A DNA stretch of 64,000 bases, taken from Nilaparvata lugens. Its lineage: Eukaryota > Arthropoda > Insecta > Hemiptera > Delphacidae. Below the pieces are notes generated by a model. It did not search any database. It saw nothing but the letters and a program-made list of their open reading frames with translations, and had not been told where the DNA came from. The translations under genes and the position numbers were made by a program. Positions 12,002 through 23,784 of this stretch are shown here, one piece after another (positions within the stretch are counted from its first letter, which is position 1; each line of letters begins with the position of its first letter). The DNA is taken from contig NC_052510.1 of assembly GCF_014356525.2 (NCBI RefSeq), positions 18,643,999 through 18,707,998 of the forward strand, given 5' to 3'.

Positions 12002-13946
12002 TATAGGGGAAAAGTTTGGAACACAATTTTCAACTTCACAGCTCTTTTAAGAATAGTGAGAAAATTAATATATCAAAAGTCCTTACCCCTACCCACTGTG
12101 CTAAAGGGGTGGGGGTGGTTTGGAAGTACCAATTTTTCATTTTTCGCATATATCTATGCATCTTATAAACATTTATATTCCTTACAGAATTAAAGTTTAC
12201 AAAATTATCAACAAGTTTTGTTGCAGCAGTTCTAGTGTTGAGAGTGAAATTTTCTGTTCAGCCAAAATAGATCAGTTGACAATGAAATTTGGAGGGAATG
12301 TTTGGAACACAATTTTCGACTTCGCAGCTTTGTTGAGACTAGTTTGGAGGTGGCATATCAAAAATTCCAACCCCTACATCATGTGCTGGAGGGATGAGGG
12401 TGGTTTGAAAGTTGCATTTTCCACTTATTACTTACATGCTTATATCTTGAAAACAATGTGTTATATTGACATAATCAACGGGATGAAAATGAAGCTTAAT
12501 AAATTTCCTACAAGTTTTGTCGAATAGAGATTTTCGATAAGTCCAATACTTTTCGAAATATTTATGTTTTAAAGTCATGCATTCTCGAAAAACCAGTTTA
12601 TCTTCCATTTTTTCGCTCTCTCAAGTCTTATAACTTCTCAACAATCAATGGTACAAGGCTGTGCCAATTATGAGATTGTAGAGCATTAAATTATCTCTCA
12701 ATTCATGTTTTATTCGACTATTTCACGCATTCCCATACGACTGTTGCAGCAGTTTTAGTTTTGAGTGTCTTTCTTTGGTAGGAAGTTTGGAAACACCCCC
12801 TGTGTTCAGTTCCGCAGACGTTCCAACAGGTACTCAATAAGAATTATTATACTGAAGCACACTGTCAATTTACGATGACAGAATCGTGTGATATTCGAAG
12901 AAAGTCACTTGTTGCAAATCTTGAGATTTGACACTCAAAACAGTCAAAACAGATTTGACACGCTGCAACAGTCGTATGGAATGCGTGAAATAGTCGAATT
13001 ATACATGAAATTGAAAATGATAATTTAATGCTCTACAATCTCGTAATTAGCACATCCTTGTTTCATCAATCGTTAAGAAGTTATAAGACTTGAAAGAGCG
13101 AAAAATGGAAGATAAACTGGTTTTTCGAAAATGCATGACTTTAAAACCTAAATATCTCGAAAAGTATTGGATTTATCAAAAATCTCTATTCGATAAAACT
13201 TGTACGAAATTTATTAAGCTTCATTTTCATCCCGTTGATTATGTCAATATAACACATTGTTTCCATGATATAAGCATGTAAGTAATAAGTGGAAAATGCC
13301 ACTTTCAAACCAACCTCCTCCCTTCAGCACATGATGTAGGGGTTTGGATTTTTGATATGCTCACCTCCAAACTAGTCTCAACAAAGCTGCGAAGTCGAAA
13401 ATTGTGTTCCAAACATTCCCTCCAAATTTCATTGTCAACTGATCTATTGTTGCTGAACAGAAAATTCCACTCTCAACACTAAAACTGCTGCAACAGTCGT
13501 AGGGAAATGCGTAAAATAGTGAAAATATACATCAAATTGAAGATAATTTTATGTTCTATCAGCTCATAATAAACACAGATTTTTTTCATCGATCGTCCAA
13601 AAATTATAAGGCCGAAAAGATGAAAAAATTGAAGGCAAAAGTGTTTTTTCAAAAAATGTTCCACCTTCAAGAGCGGATATCTCTGAAACTATGAGAGGAA
13701 TGGAAAAAATGTAAAGGAAAAAACGTGTTGGTAATTTTGTAATCTTCAATTTTTCCCTGAATAGAAATGTTCATAGGATGCTTAGTTTTCGAGATATATG
13801 CGAAAAATGAAAAAATGGTACTTTCAAACCACCCACACCCCTTTGGCACAGGGAGTAGGGGTGAGGACTTTTGATATGTTAATCCTCTTACTATCCTTAA
13901 AAGAGCTGTGGAGTTGAAAATTGTGTTCCAAACTTTTCCCTCTATA
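12002..13946. repeat. Giant imperfect palindrome of satellite-like units (~1.95 kb)
   Basis: Left arm 12002-12770 and right arm 12930-13946 are inverted copies around a ~159-bp spacer. Both carry, from the outside in, AAAAGTTTGGAACACAATTT, a GGGGTGGGGGTGGTTTG block, a second GGAACACAATTTTCGACTTC unit, GGTTTTTCGAAAATGCATGA-type sequence and CGACTGTTGCAGCAGTTTTAG. The two units within each arm are themselves related. The right arm is about 240 bp longer between the outer and inner units, so the left arm has a deletion. Open frames here are chance frames. Confidence 0.85.
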
Positions 13947-14327
13947 CCTGTATTTGAGCATTCGTTGCCTGGACTATATTCATGTCATCAAACTATATAT
14001 TATTTTGGTATCACGTAAATGAGTGTTGTTATATTATGTTGTATTCCATGGATGTCAAAGGCTTTGATATCTGGGTGGATAAGCAGTTTTTGATAAAATT
14101 ATCATCATTGAATAACAAATCTACCAAGTATCGATACTTTCTGCTATCATTGGGCTATAAGGCACAATATCAAAAGTATTTTATGTGTTTGAAGTTGAAA
14201 TTTCTAATAGAACACGGAGAAAAATCGATATCATTCAGACGTCATGAATTTAAAATTGACATTATATTAATTATTTATTGTTGTAGTTTTACAATAATCA
14301 ATCATCAAAGGAAAGTCTCGTCTCGAC

Positions 14328-14364
14328 CAGTGAGTATAGAATGTAATATATTCCATACTCACTG
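14328..14364. mobile_element. 37-bp hAT-like nano-MITE, copy 1
   Basis: A nearly palindromic 37-mer with CAGTGAGTAT at one end and ATACTCACTG at the other. It is flanked by a perfect 8-bp direct repeat GTCTCGAC (14320-14327 and 14365-14372). CAGTG termini, 8-bp duplications and a T at position 2 and A at position 7 of the duplication are established marks of the hAT superfamily. Confidence 0.75.
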
Positions 14365-14835
14365 GTCTCGACTGATAATTGGATCAAAGGAACAATCTTC
14401 AAACATGCAGACATCTGTAGATTTCAGTGACGCCAATAATTATCAAAGAGGTTTTTGATCTGAATGGAAATTTTGTAATATATTTTCGATCTCTGTCTGT
14501 GCAAGTTTGTCGTACAGAATCTACGTAGGATGAGCATATTCGCTTATTCGTTCTCCATAGTATTCAGAAAAAACCTGTTGCAATATAATTTTACAGAGAA
14601 TAACATTTATGTGACAAAAATAAATGACGGTGGGAGTCATGTGATAATGCATTTGTGTTAATAAGGATATTTACCTACACGGCTGCTTTCTGGTGAAAGT
14701 AAATCGAAAGAGAATGGAGATGGTATATGTAGTGAACTATCTCTAAGAAAATCAAAATATAGCATCCAAGAGAACCATAAGATGACGTGAAGCCAAACTG
14801 TATGAGTATGGAAATCACCTGAACATAACCTGGAA

Positions 14836-15235
14836 GATGATAAAACCTGAACGGTTTGGGAGTTAAATGCTAGGTTAGAGGGTTAGGTTTTTGCGTTTAA
14901 GTGGCAATAATCCTGATATTATTCGAAATGTTTCAATAATTGAAGAAAGGAAGCTTGAATATCAGAAAATGTTGTGTTATATAATTTGGCTATACGTTCG
15001 TCACCTCATGATTTTTGAGGATGCGATATTTTTCCTACTCTGAAAACGTGAACGTTTGGAAGTTGAAACTTAGTTAAGAGGGTCAGGTTTTTACTTTCAA
15101 ATGACAATATGCTGGTATTATTCAAAACTGTTTGATAATTGAAAAGAAGTAAGCTTGAATCTCAGAAATTGTTATGTTATGTAACTTGGCTATACCTAAC
15201 CGTATGATTTTCGGGGATGCAATATTTTAACGACT
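14836..15235. repeat. Tandem dimer of a 200-bp repeat
   Basis: Two direct copies with a 200-bp period. Matching blocks include GGTTAGGTTTTT (14881) against GGTCAGGTTTTT (15081), then AATGTTTCAATAATTGAA against CTGTTTGATAATTGAA, then AAGCTTGAAT.TCAGAAA and TTGGCTATAC. A third, diverged copy lies at 25686-25800. Confidence 0.7.
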
Positions 15236-16160
15236 TGTCTATCAACCCTTCTACTTCTGTAATAATGTTATTCTTCATAAAACTCTGTTCACAGGAAGAT
15301 TATCAACATTATAAATATGATTTTCTAGGTATATTTCTCATTTTATGAAATAATGAATCAGCATTAAATTTATTTGAAACACGTTTACCTCGTCACATGA
15401 TATAGTTTGATAACTGGGTTATTAAGACTACAATAGGAAGTAACTCAATGGCGCCAAATCACAAGAACAATACCAAATTAAATGTTTTTTCTAGTGATCG
15501 CTTTGATCAAAGGATTTTTTATCAATCACGTTATGCCCACATATTTTAATTGTTCCATCCTTGAATTGATCATCAACGGTCACTCGGACAGCAACAGCAA
15601 CAATCACAATGAAAGTGGTATTAACACTAATTCCTTTTTTCCTGTTTCCACACTGTATATTTCGCCTTATAAGGATTCCGTTATTAAACGCGTTAATCGA
15701 AGCTTTATAAAAGTCTCCATGAAGAGAATAGACGATTGTCTACAAATGGAAGCTAATTATTGCTTCACAGCTATCAGGAGATTGAAGGCGTTCTACATGG
15801 ATGCAATTCTGAATTGGCAATGACGTGTTAATGATGTTGGGAACAACAGTTCGCCAATGTAAGCAGTGTATTGTTGATAAAAATTATCATAAAAGAACAA
15901 AATGACGAGTACAAATTTATGTAAACTTCAGTCTCCATAAGAGTCTCTCCATATCAATATCATTCCAATATCTACTCGGCGATGACCTATTTATGACGTA
16001 TTATTGGTCCCGGCTCAAAATTAGAAATCAATTACCAGGAAACCAGCAGTAACAAAGAATACTGAGAATGTGATTAAATTTGATGGTGTGAATAATGAAT
16101 TTATAAGTGAATACAATATACCGTTATCAAAATACAATATATTCTAAGTGAATCTATTTT
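15236..16160. other. Unique AT-rich sequence
   Basis: A 113-codon plus frame (15482-15823) has no recognisable motif; I see no gene. Confidence 0.5.
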
Positions 16161-16220
16161 GTGGCTGAGAGGTAGAGTGGACATTACTGTCCAAACTTCG
16201 CCACGTCAACAAATGAAAGA
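16161..16220 (+). mobile_element. SINE-like fragment with tRNA A-box-like head
   Basis: GTGGCTGAGAGGTAGAGTGG fits a tRNA A box (TGGCTGAGAGG), followed by a 42-bp stretch (16175-16216) repeated with a few changes at 2719-2760. No clear B box is visible. A non-tRNA origin for the shared 42 bp is possible. Confidence 0.4.
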
Positions 16221-19200
16221 GACATTCTATTATATTTATCTATTTATTTAATCTATCCAGTAGCCCTGTATATTTATGAATATACTGTATATACATGAAG
16301 TTACATCTTAATAATTCATTTCTCGAGAGCACATGATATGATTAGAGAATTGACAAAAATAATGCTGTAAGAATTATTATCAATCACAATTATATTCCCT
16401 CCATTTCTAGTCACTTCCAACTTCAACAATCGTATCCAACTGATCAAATTTCAGCCCGTTATTCTACTCTCGTCTCATACACGATAACATGCATAATAAG
16501 GCTTCATGTACATTTTACAATGTAATAATGTCGACAAATACACGATTCAAGTATCATCACGTCTCAAAGTATCAGATTATGCCAGAATGCTCCACATACT
16601 CCACTTCACCTTCTAATAAAACTTAACTGTTCACAACTGACTGTCCTCTCAACTGCATTAATTTTACAAGAAAACTCCAAGGAATGTACGTTACTCACCT
16701 CAGTGAGTGACTGAGACATTCTACAGTCAGCAATATTATTCTATCACCACTTGCATTTAGGCTTCATAGCTACAATCTCTTATAGTTGTGAAAACGGTGT
16801 CACATAGGCCTATCTACAATCGCTGGTATCGACATACAATAATTGTAATTTTATGTGTTGCGTACTATTCATCAAACATCCAATGGTGATAAAGTTGACT
16901 ATAACGTTCGGTAGCCTACTATTTTAATGTACAACGTGCTATGACTGGCTACCAAGACCCTACCCATCTTTCAAAAGCTATGCAGAAATTGTCAGCAATA
17001 CTGCGATGTTTGTATCATTATGATATAACTGTATTTCTCGAGAGGTGTGTATATTATCTAGTAGTAGGAAAGTACATTTTTATTTGTTGAATTGTACTTG
17101 AGTTGTAGGAATATATCTGTTTGTGGTGAGATACATGTATATCAGGTAAGTTGCTCAACTTGAAAGTAGCGTACATATCTCTGAAGAATATACGGCTGAG
17201 CCGTTATGACATTGCGATAGTAAAAAGTTAGAAGCATCTTCTTTGCAGCAATCTAAGTTATTGCTCCGGAGTACACGTCCCGATAAGTTCCTGATTATAA
17301 TTCAAAAGTAGTGTTGTTATCCAACTGCGCACTTTCTCTGAAACATCTTTTGGACGGGAGCTTTCACCGTTAACGTTAACGTTAATGCTGAATGCTGATA
17401 GCGATATATCGGCTTGTAGCTTCTTCGTTCGCCCACGTTGGTTTGGGCTAGATGTGCAAATCAGGTGCTCTGTACCGTTCACCACAGATTTGCATTGGAT
17501 ATTGAACATGCGAGGTGGTTCTTTTACTTTAACTAGGATCATGTTGGAGTGTGAACCCTGAAATAGGTCAGTATTTAGTTTGAACTCATGTGTAACTGTT
17601 CTCTGCAAGCTTAGTAGGGGTGCTACTGTGTGGTTTTCAGTTCAAGATGCATTTTAGGCACATTCTAGTTCAACTATGATTGTTGAGAGTAGAAATGAAT
17701 GAAAAAGGACAATATTCTCCTACAGAGCTATACTGATTCTCACAGGGATTATCAAAATTACACAGATCAATGTAATGTATAAAAGAGTTCAACTGATATC
17801 TCCTAGGTTTTCGGTTTGACTGGGATCATAATTGACACTTGCACCAGAGAGTTAGTTTTCATTTCAACTTGGGTATGTTCTTTGCATGCCTAGTAGGGGT
17901 AGGCTACTGCTTTGCATTTTTCAGTAATGAAGATATTTCTATACGGTACATGTTGAAGTTAATAGTTCTGAGATCAAATGCAATCACTGGATGGAAGATC
18001 AGGGTTTTATTTGAAGCAACAAGCACGACTAATTTCTATTCTAGGGGAAAATGGATAAATTACTAATTAATTTATTATTATGAATTGTATTATTGTTATT
18101 TTCATCATAAGATATTTCAATCTCTTTAAAGTCTTTGCTCAGGTCATTAGTATTTGACTGGAATCATGATCATGACTTGACACATTATCTTACTATATTC
18201 TCAAATCCAATTAAATTTCGTATGATTTTTCAAATAAATGAATTGTACGATGAAACCGATGTACGATGATGCTGCTTCGAATCCATATCCACAGGAATAC
18301 TTGTTCTTATTATGGAGAAATAGCGAACATATTAAAAACTGATGTTGGTATGAACGATCAGTTCAATTAACATTCAACTAATGTCAAGGTGCTAACATTT
18401 TAAATCAACAAGTATTGCCGAAGTCAATGCAAAACCTATTAACGTAAACCAATTAACATTAAGTGTTTCATCAGTACCAGAGTCTAATCTGTTATAAACT
18501 GAATTTGCACTTCTTATTAACCAATAGCCTACAGTATTTGTTGAGAATATTGAACTCTAACTGCATTGAATTTTTTGCAATAATATTACATCATTCACAA
18601 TATTTGAACCACGACAGAGCATGATAATAAAGTTATAATCATACGTGGTATATAATACAGGAAATTATAATGCCGCATCCTGTACTCTATTGCGTTATAA
18701 AAAGTGAAATACGACTTCGGATTGAGCAAAAATGAGTCGATATGATATTTGACTATCCCATGAATGATTAAATTTGAATGTAGCATAGCGTTCCACTTTG
18801 TATCGGAAGATTTCCGCTCTTGGAAAGCATCAGCAATCATTGAACCAAAAATATGAATGATTCATCATCCAGACCCTACAAATAAACTACTTGAGAAACT
18901 TGACGCGGGGCAGGTTAAGCTACTTATCTTTGAATCCCTCTCTTTGTTTGAAAACGAAAGGTTCATGGTCAAGGACAGATAACTAGACGTGTTTCATGTC
19001 CAAGTATTCGTCTTCTCGTGATTTGAAACGATCATAATGTACAGGTTATAGTAATAATTACTGCAGTATGGAACAACAGGTTTCTCTCAATATAAAGTAG
19101 CAGGTACTTTTCTGCAGTTGGAGTTATTACACAGGATTGGAATTATCACCTAGGTGGTGGATTTTTATCGTTTGGCGACACGAATCGACAATGCATGCAT

Positions 19201-19682
19201 GAGTAAATATTTAATAAACAAGGACAACAATGATACATTGCGTGACAATTTGCATGACATGATGCTTAAATTCATGCGTTTTGTATTTATTTCATCAGGT
19301 TGAGGACGTGTCGAAGCTGGGTACTCGTGTTACATTTATCGTTCGATAGTTCTCAGACTAATAATATATCACGTTGCAAGCAGTTTAAGTACAACTCGAA
19401 TTGTTTAGACTACTTTATGAGAATGATGTTTTATAGACTGATATTTATTGTATAACTAGGTGTTGTCTACTACCCATGCATATTTATTGACTGAACGTCC
19501 TGAACTCCTGATCAACAACAATGCTTTTAATAATGTAGTGAATATACTGATCATGTTGTCTTGGTCCTGAAATTCGACCAAAAGATTATGCACCAAATAA
19601 ATAATGAACTTATTATTCGGGAATATTTTATTATTCGAATCGTTTTGGATTGCAGATGAGTCAATTTTTCATTGAAATAAAA
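16221..19682. other. Unique AT-rich sequence
   Basis: Holds the duplication at 17530-18180. A 116-codon minus frame (17258-17608) is slightly GC-richer than its surroundings but matches nothing I know. Confidence 0.5.
17530..18180. repeat. Diverged tandem duplication (~285-bp period)
   Basis: CTAGGATCATG...TTAGTTT...GTTCTCTGCAAGCTTAGTAGGGG at 17533-17620 recurs as CTGGGATCATA...TTAGTTT...GTTCTTTGCATGCCTAGTAGGGG at 17819-17899. A third partial match (TTTGACTGGAATCATGATCA) starts near 18153. Both strands have short open frames but none is recognisable. Confidence 0.45.
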
Positions 19683-19697
19683 TCAAATCAACATTTT

Positions 19698-19830
19698 ATT
19701 GTCTCTTTTCTGTATAGGGCACTTGTAATATGAATTGAAATAAAGATAAAAATCTTCAAAATCATGTTTCAAAAATGTTGTGATAAAATAATTCAAAAAA
19801 GGGTACTGAGATTTTTATTTTTATTTCTAT
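19698..19830. mobile_element. Hairpin retroposon copy 2 (short arms, 15-bp target duplication)
   Basis: Same beginning as the 9425 element (GTCTCTTTTCTGTATAGGGC then ACTTGTAATATGAA) and the same end (GGGTACTGAGATTTTTATTT). Only about 24 bp at each end is inverted (GAATTGAAATAAAGATAAAA against TTTTTATTTTTATTTCTATTC); the long inner arm of copy 1 is absent. It is flanked by a perfect 15-bp direct repeat TCAAATCAACATTTT at 19683-19697 and 19831-19845, which defines the insertion. Confidence 0.7.
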
Positions 19831-19845
19831 TCAAATCAACATTTT

Positions 19846-22800
19846 CTCAAGTGGAATGTCTAGACTCCAGAATAAAATAGTACCAGTGGTAGAAATGTTT
19901 TCGCACTCTCAATCTACTTTTAATCAATCAACCAACTACAAATGTGATCTACATAAGCAATCAGTAGATTTCAAGTAATGACCTCATCCATTTGAGATTG
20001 TGAATCGGCATGAGGATTACTAGACATGACACGTGAAGATACTTGTTTCTAATTGACTCTAGGAGATGTTCAACACCACTTAAGTAGATGAGATTGATAT
20101 GTATTTGTATAGTCTAGTCGTCTAGTCTAGTCTTCAGTTGTCACCCTGGGTTGCTCGTGGCTATGACTTGAAGCAGATTGGGAAACGATATCCACTCAAT
20201 ACACTAGAGAAAATTAACTGAGTAGAAGTGAATGAATTACATGGAAATCACATGAGAGCTGACTTATCTAAGCTTTTCCTCTTAGAAAATTCTTGAATCT
20301 CAACAATGAGAAATAGTCTAAATTTAAAAAAATACTGGTTGAAGCTGATGGGAATCGCATGGATAATTTTTAGATTGTTTGGAAATCCTCCGAAAGTCAC
20401 TTACAAAACCGTATCAAGCATTTCAAGAATTGCGTTCTTCAAGGTTCAAGATGAAACTTTGAATTCTCTGAGCTCCAGTATTTCCTGAAATTTCTCAATA
20501 ACATTGAGATATATCAGAAATAATATTCGGATTAGATTTTATCAGTAGAAATATTTTTCTTCTATATGTAAACTACAAAAAGGCTGATAAAGCTCTGTGT
20601 TAGTAGCCTATTCATTACCATCTATTATCAGCCTATTCATGAATGCAGCTATTATTCTATACAATTTCATTCCTCCTCGCTTTCTTCCTCTGTAGTTTAA
20701 TACTACCACATACCATTTGAAATTTGCCAATTTTCTTTTCATTGCCTCCATCTCTGATGTCGTATCCTAAATATACATTGCTTATTCTGACACATGCTCT
20801 AATACTCTGATACGTACTTTGTTTGCAATCCCAATTTCAGACCTGGTTTGATATTTGCAATATTTCAATATTTGGTTCAATATTTCTCATGAAATTAAGA
20901 TTCACTCAAAACTCCAAGGATTTGTTTCACTGCAATAACCGTATGTACAGCATCATCATGATTTAAAGGAATTTTAAAGATCAACTTGGATTTCATCAAC
21001 TTGTACGATCAAGGATATTCATCTACTGAAGGACTAAATGAAATTTCTTTATCACTGTACCCTCTGTACTAGAAATAGCACCTATATTACTAGTATTCAG
21101 AAAACCAGATACTTCGCACATTTACGTTACTAGATACATAAACCACTCTCATTCGCTGCAGATGTATAAATAATCTTCATAGTCATCCGGAAACCATTTC
21201 AACCCCTCAGAAATAAGTTCCGGTTGCTCCTGATTGACCTTTCCAGGGATTATAGTGGATGAAAAAACTTTGTCAACACTAAGCAGAAGGAAGGTCGAAC
21301 GAAAGAGAGAACAAAAGTGAGCACACAGCGAGCACAGAGCTTGAAAGAGAGATCAATCTACAATAGAGAGATTATGGTGTGATGAAAACTTCAAGCGATA
21401 GGAGTGTGGTTGATAATAATGGTAGAAATGCCTGTAACTAATGCTAAGTAGGTACTAAATAAACAAGGGTAGTATAAATGTCTAAATCCAAATCTGGTGA
21501 TTATAAAAGTGTGGGAAAGTAATCCTGGATGGTCCAGGTGCATAGCGTTTTCCTGTTCTAATCTAACTTTCAATAGAACTGACCTATAAACGGAGTTTGA
21601 TTGATGTTCCCAAAATTATTGCTAACAAACCACTGGTGCACATAAGCTTCCAAACCGTTTATTTCTCAAGTTTATTTCTCTATCCACTTCACGTTTGTGA
21701 AATTTTGAAGTAGCTGTAACTGTGAATGATTTTCTAACAACTTTTCAAGGTAGAATTGCTTCAAAAATCTATATTAAAGCTACAAATGACAAAAAATTCA
21801 CAGCCAATACTGCTTGTTCCCTGGTGAAAGTGAACAGTCATATTCAGTTGAATAGCACACTAGAAGCTACAGGAAAACCTCCAAACCAAGAAAATTCTAC
21901 CCTCCCCCCTGCATCCCTGGGACCTCCCAAGGTTTTGGGGCACATTTTACTCAGCTTCGCAGAAAAATTAATCGTCAGGTTCTTATTTTCTCTCATTGAT
22001 TGTTTCCGAGGAGAAACTTCCATACAAATTATTCGAATTATGTATTCATCTATCTGGTCATGTATATTTTCATTTGTGATAATTTATGTATCAATTTATA
22101 ATAATCATTCAGTCATAATTAATTATCATTAAAACAGAAAAAAGGAGTGGGTTGAACAGTGAGTATGGAATGTTACATTCTATAATCACTGGGGATGAAC
22201 CCACAAATCACATTTCATCAAATTAAGACAGAAAAAATCGGAAAACCGTTGCATCCTATTTTTTATACATCTATAAACAGTTTCTGATCTACATGAGAAA
22301 AATAAACTACCAAATTCCTTTAAACCTTGTGATAGAAATAGCCCCCTCAACTGAAGAATGCACAAAAGAATTCGTAGATACAATCTTAATTTATAAAATG
22401 TAACATGATACAGTACAGTAAAAGTGACTAAAAAACAGATCTTCCAGCAAAGGTGATGAGTTTCGAACAATTCTAAACGTTTCCGTAGATTCTCAAATCT
22501 GATAGTTAAGGACAAGCTTGGGGTAGGCCTAACTCACTCAACCCATTATTCTATCGTATCAATCACATATCTCACAGGTTCTTTGGTGACACTTTGGTTT
22601 GCCTGATATCTAGAAATCTCCAAATCAAGGAAGGTAGGTTGATGCTCAACCTTTTTGTGGGTTTCTTTTAGGTTTTCATGGAGTAAAAACAACCTTGTTA
22701 ATTATTTTTTATGACCATGTTAACAAGATACTTCTAGATTTCTTTACTTTTTTGATAATGAGGTAATAGAGCTTGGATTTCAAACAAGGATGGATCATGA

Positions 22801-23298
22801 TAAACATTTCAATGTATGCTTGAATGAAAAGTTTTCTGCTTGTTCGACTTGAGTATTTCATTTTTGATAACACTACTTTGAAAGAATTATGAATTTATCT
22901 TGACTTGGGGTTTATAAAGTATCATGAAAAGACACCACATTCACAATAATTTTGATTCCCCAACATAGTTAATTTGAGATTTTCAATTACGTGAATCGTT
23001 GACTTAACTGATACATGGTAAATGAGATCACATGCAATAATACATTCTATTTGGATCATTATTATGATGAGATGTACTGTCATGCAATGGACAATTTCAA
23101 CTAACCTATATTATGTTTTATAGTTTGAACTCTATTTCCTTCTACGGTACTCTATAGAGAGCGATGATCTCAACCTAGAAATGTAATTGAATGTATGTAA
23201 GACGTAAAATGTGTCTTACTTTTTAGTTGAACCGAAAATAGTCAACGGAACTTGACACTTTTGGCTTTCGTTCCCAATATTTGACTTTACTCTGACAG
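19846..23298. other. Unique AT-rich sequence
   Basis: Contains nano-MITE copy 2. The 136-codon plus frame at 21722-22132 ends in a hydrophobic AT-rich run and looks like chance. Confidence 0.5.
22157..22191. mobile_element. 35-bp hAT-like nano-MITE, copy 2
   Basis: Begins CAGTGAGTATGGAATG and ends TTCTATAATCACTG. Flanked by GGGTTGAA (22149-22156) and GGGATGAA (22192-22199), an 8-bp duplication with one change. Confidence 0.7.
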
Positions 23299-23383
23299 GT
23301 GTCAAACGCGGCGAAGAGGTCTGTTGATGTTGCTATACTTTCTCCTGTGCTTATGCTACCAGCTGAACTCAGCTGTCGTGCTG
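23299..23383 (+). CDS. Candidate exon encoding a signal peptide (unidentified gene)
   Basis: 85-bp segment with a pyrimidine-rich acceptor ending TTTACTCTGACAG and a strong donor CTG|GTAAGTATT. In one frame it reads CQTRRRGLL then MLLYFLLCLCYQLNSAVVL. This has the basic start, hydrophobic core and small residues of a secretory signal; from the ATG at 23327 the frame meets the donor in phase 0. GC content is higher than the surroundings. If real it is a first coding exon of a secreted or membrane protein on the plus strand. No partner exon was identified, and another frame (VSNAAKRSVDVAILSPVLML) is also open. Confidence 0.3.
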
Positions 23384-23784
23384 GTAAGTATTGTTATGCA
23401 TATGAGCAACAGAGCAACAGAGCTCGGTCAATAGGAATAACGTTGATCGCAGATACTTCTGGATCTGGAATTTGTGAGGAGTGTTTATTTATGTGATGTT
23501 CTAGTAGAGGATTTTTAAAACGTTAATAGGTATATAATATTTCAATGGAGAAGCTATTAATTTTATCTTTGAAATAATCAACGCACAAATACAAGACTCT
23601 ATAATCCCAATACAGTACATGAATCCCAAGTATATTCATGATCCATGAATATAATGGGTTCACGCTTGTAACTCTCTTGGAGTATTTTACCTGGAAGTGT
23701 TGAAATATTGAGAGAGCCTCCTGGATCCTTTCTGTTTATCACTCTATCTTCCATCCTTGGAAACAGTTGGAATAATGAATCAGG

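Noticed and set aside
12120..13849. Several frames of 60-135 codons on both strands
   Set aside because: They lie in the arms of the giant palindrome, are not kept between the two arms, and show no domain.
13982..14458. 158-codon plus-strand frame
   Set aside because: It reads straight through a nano-MITE and its target duplication, is AT-driven in composition (I, Y, F, K, N) and matches nothing known.
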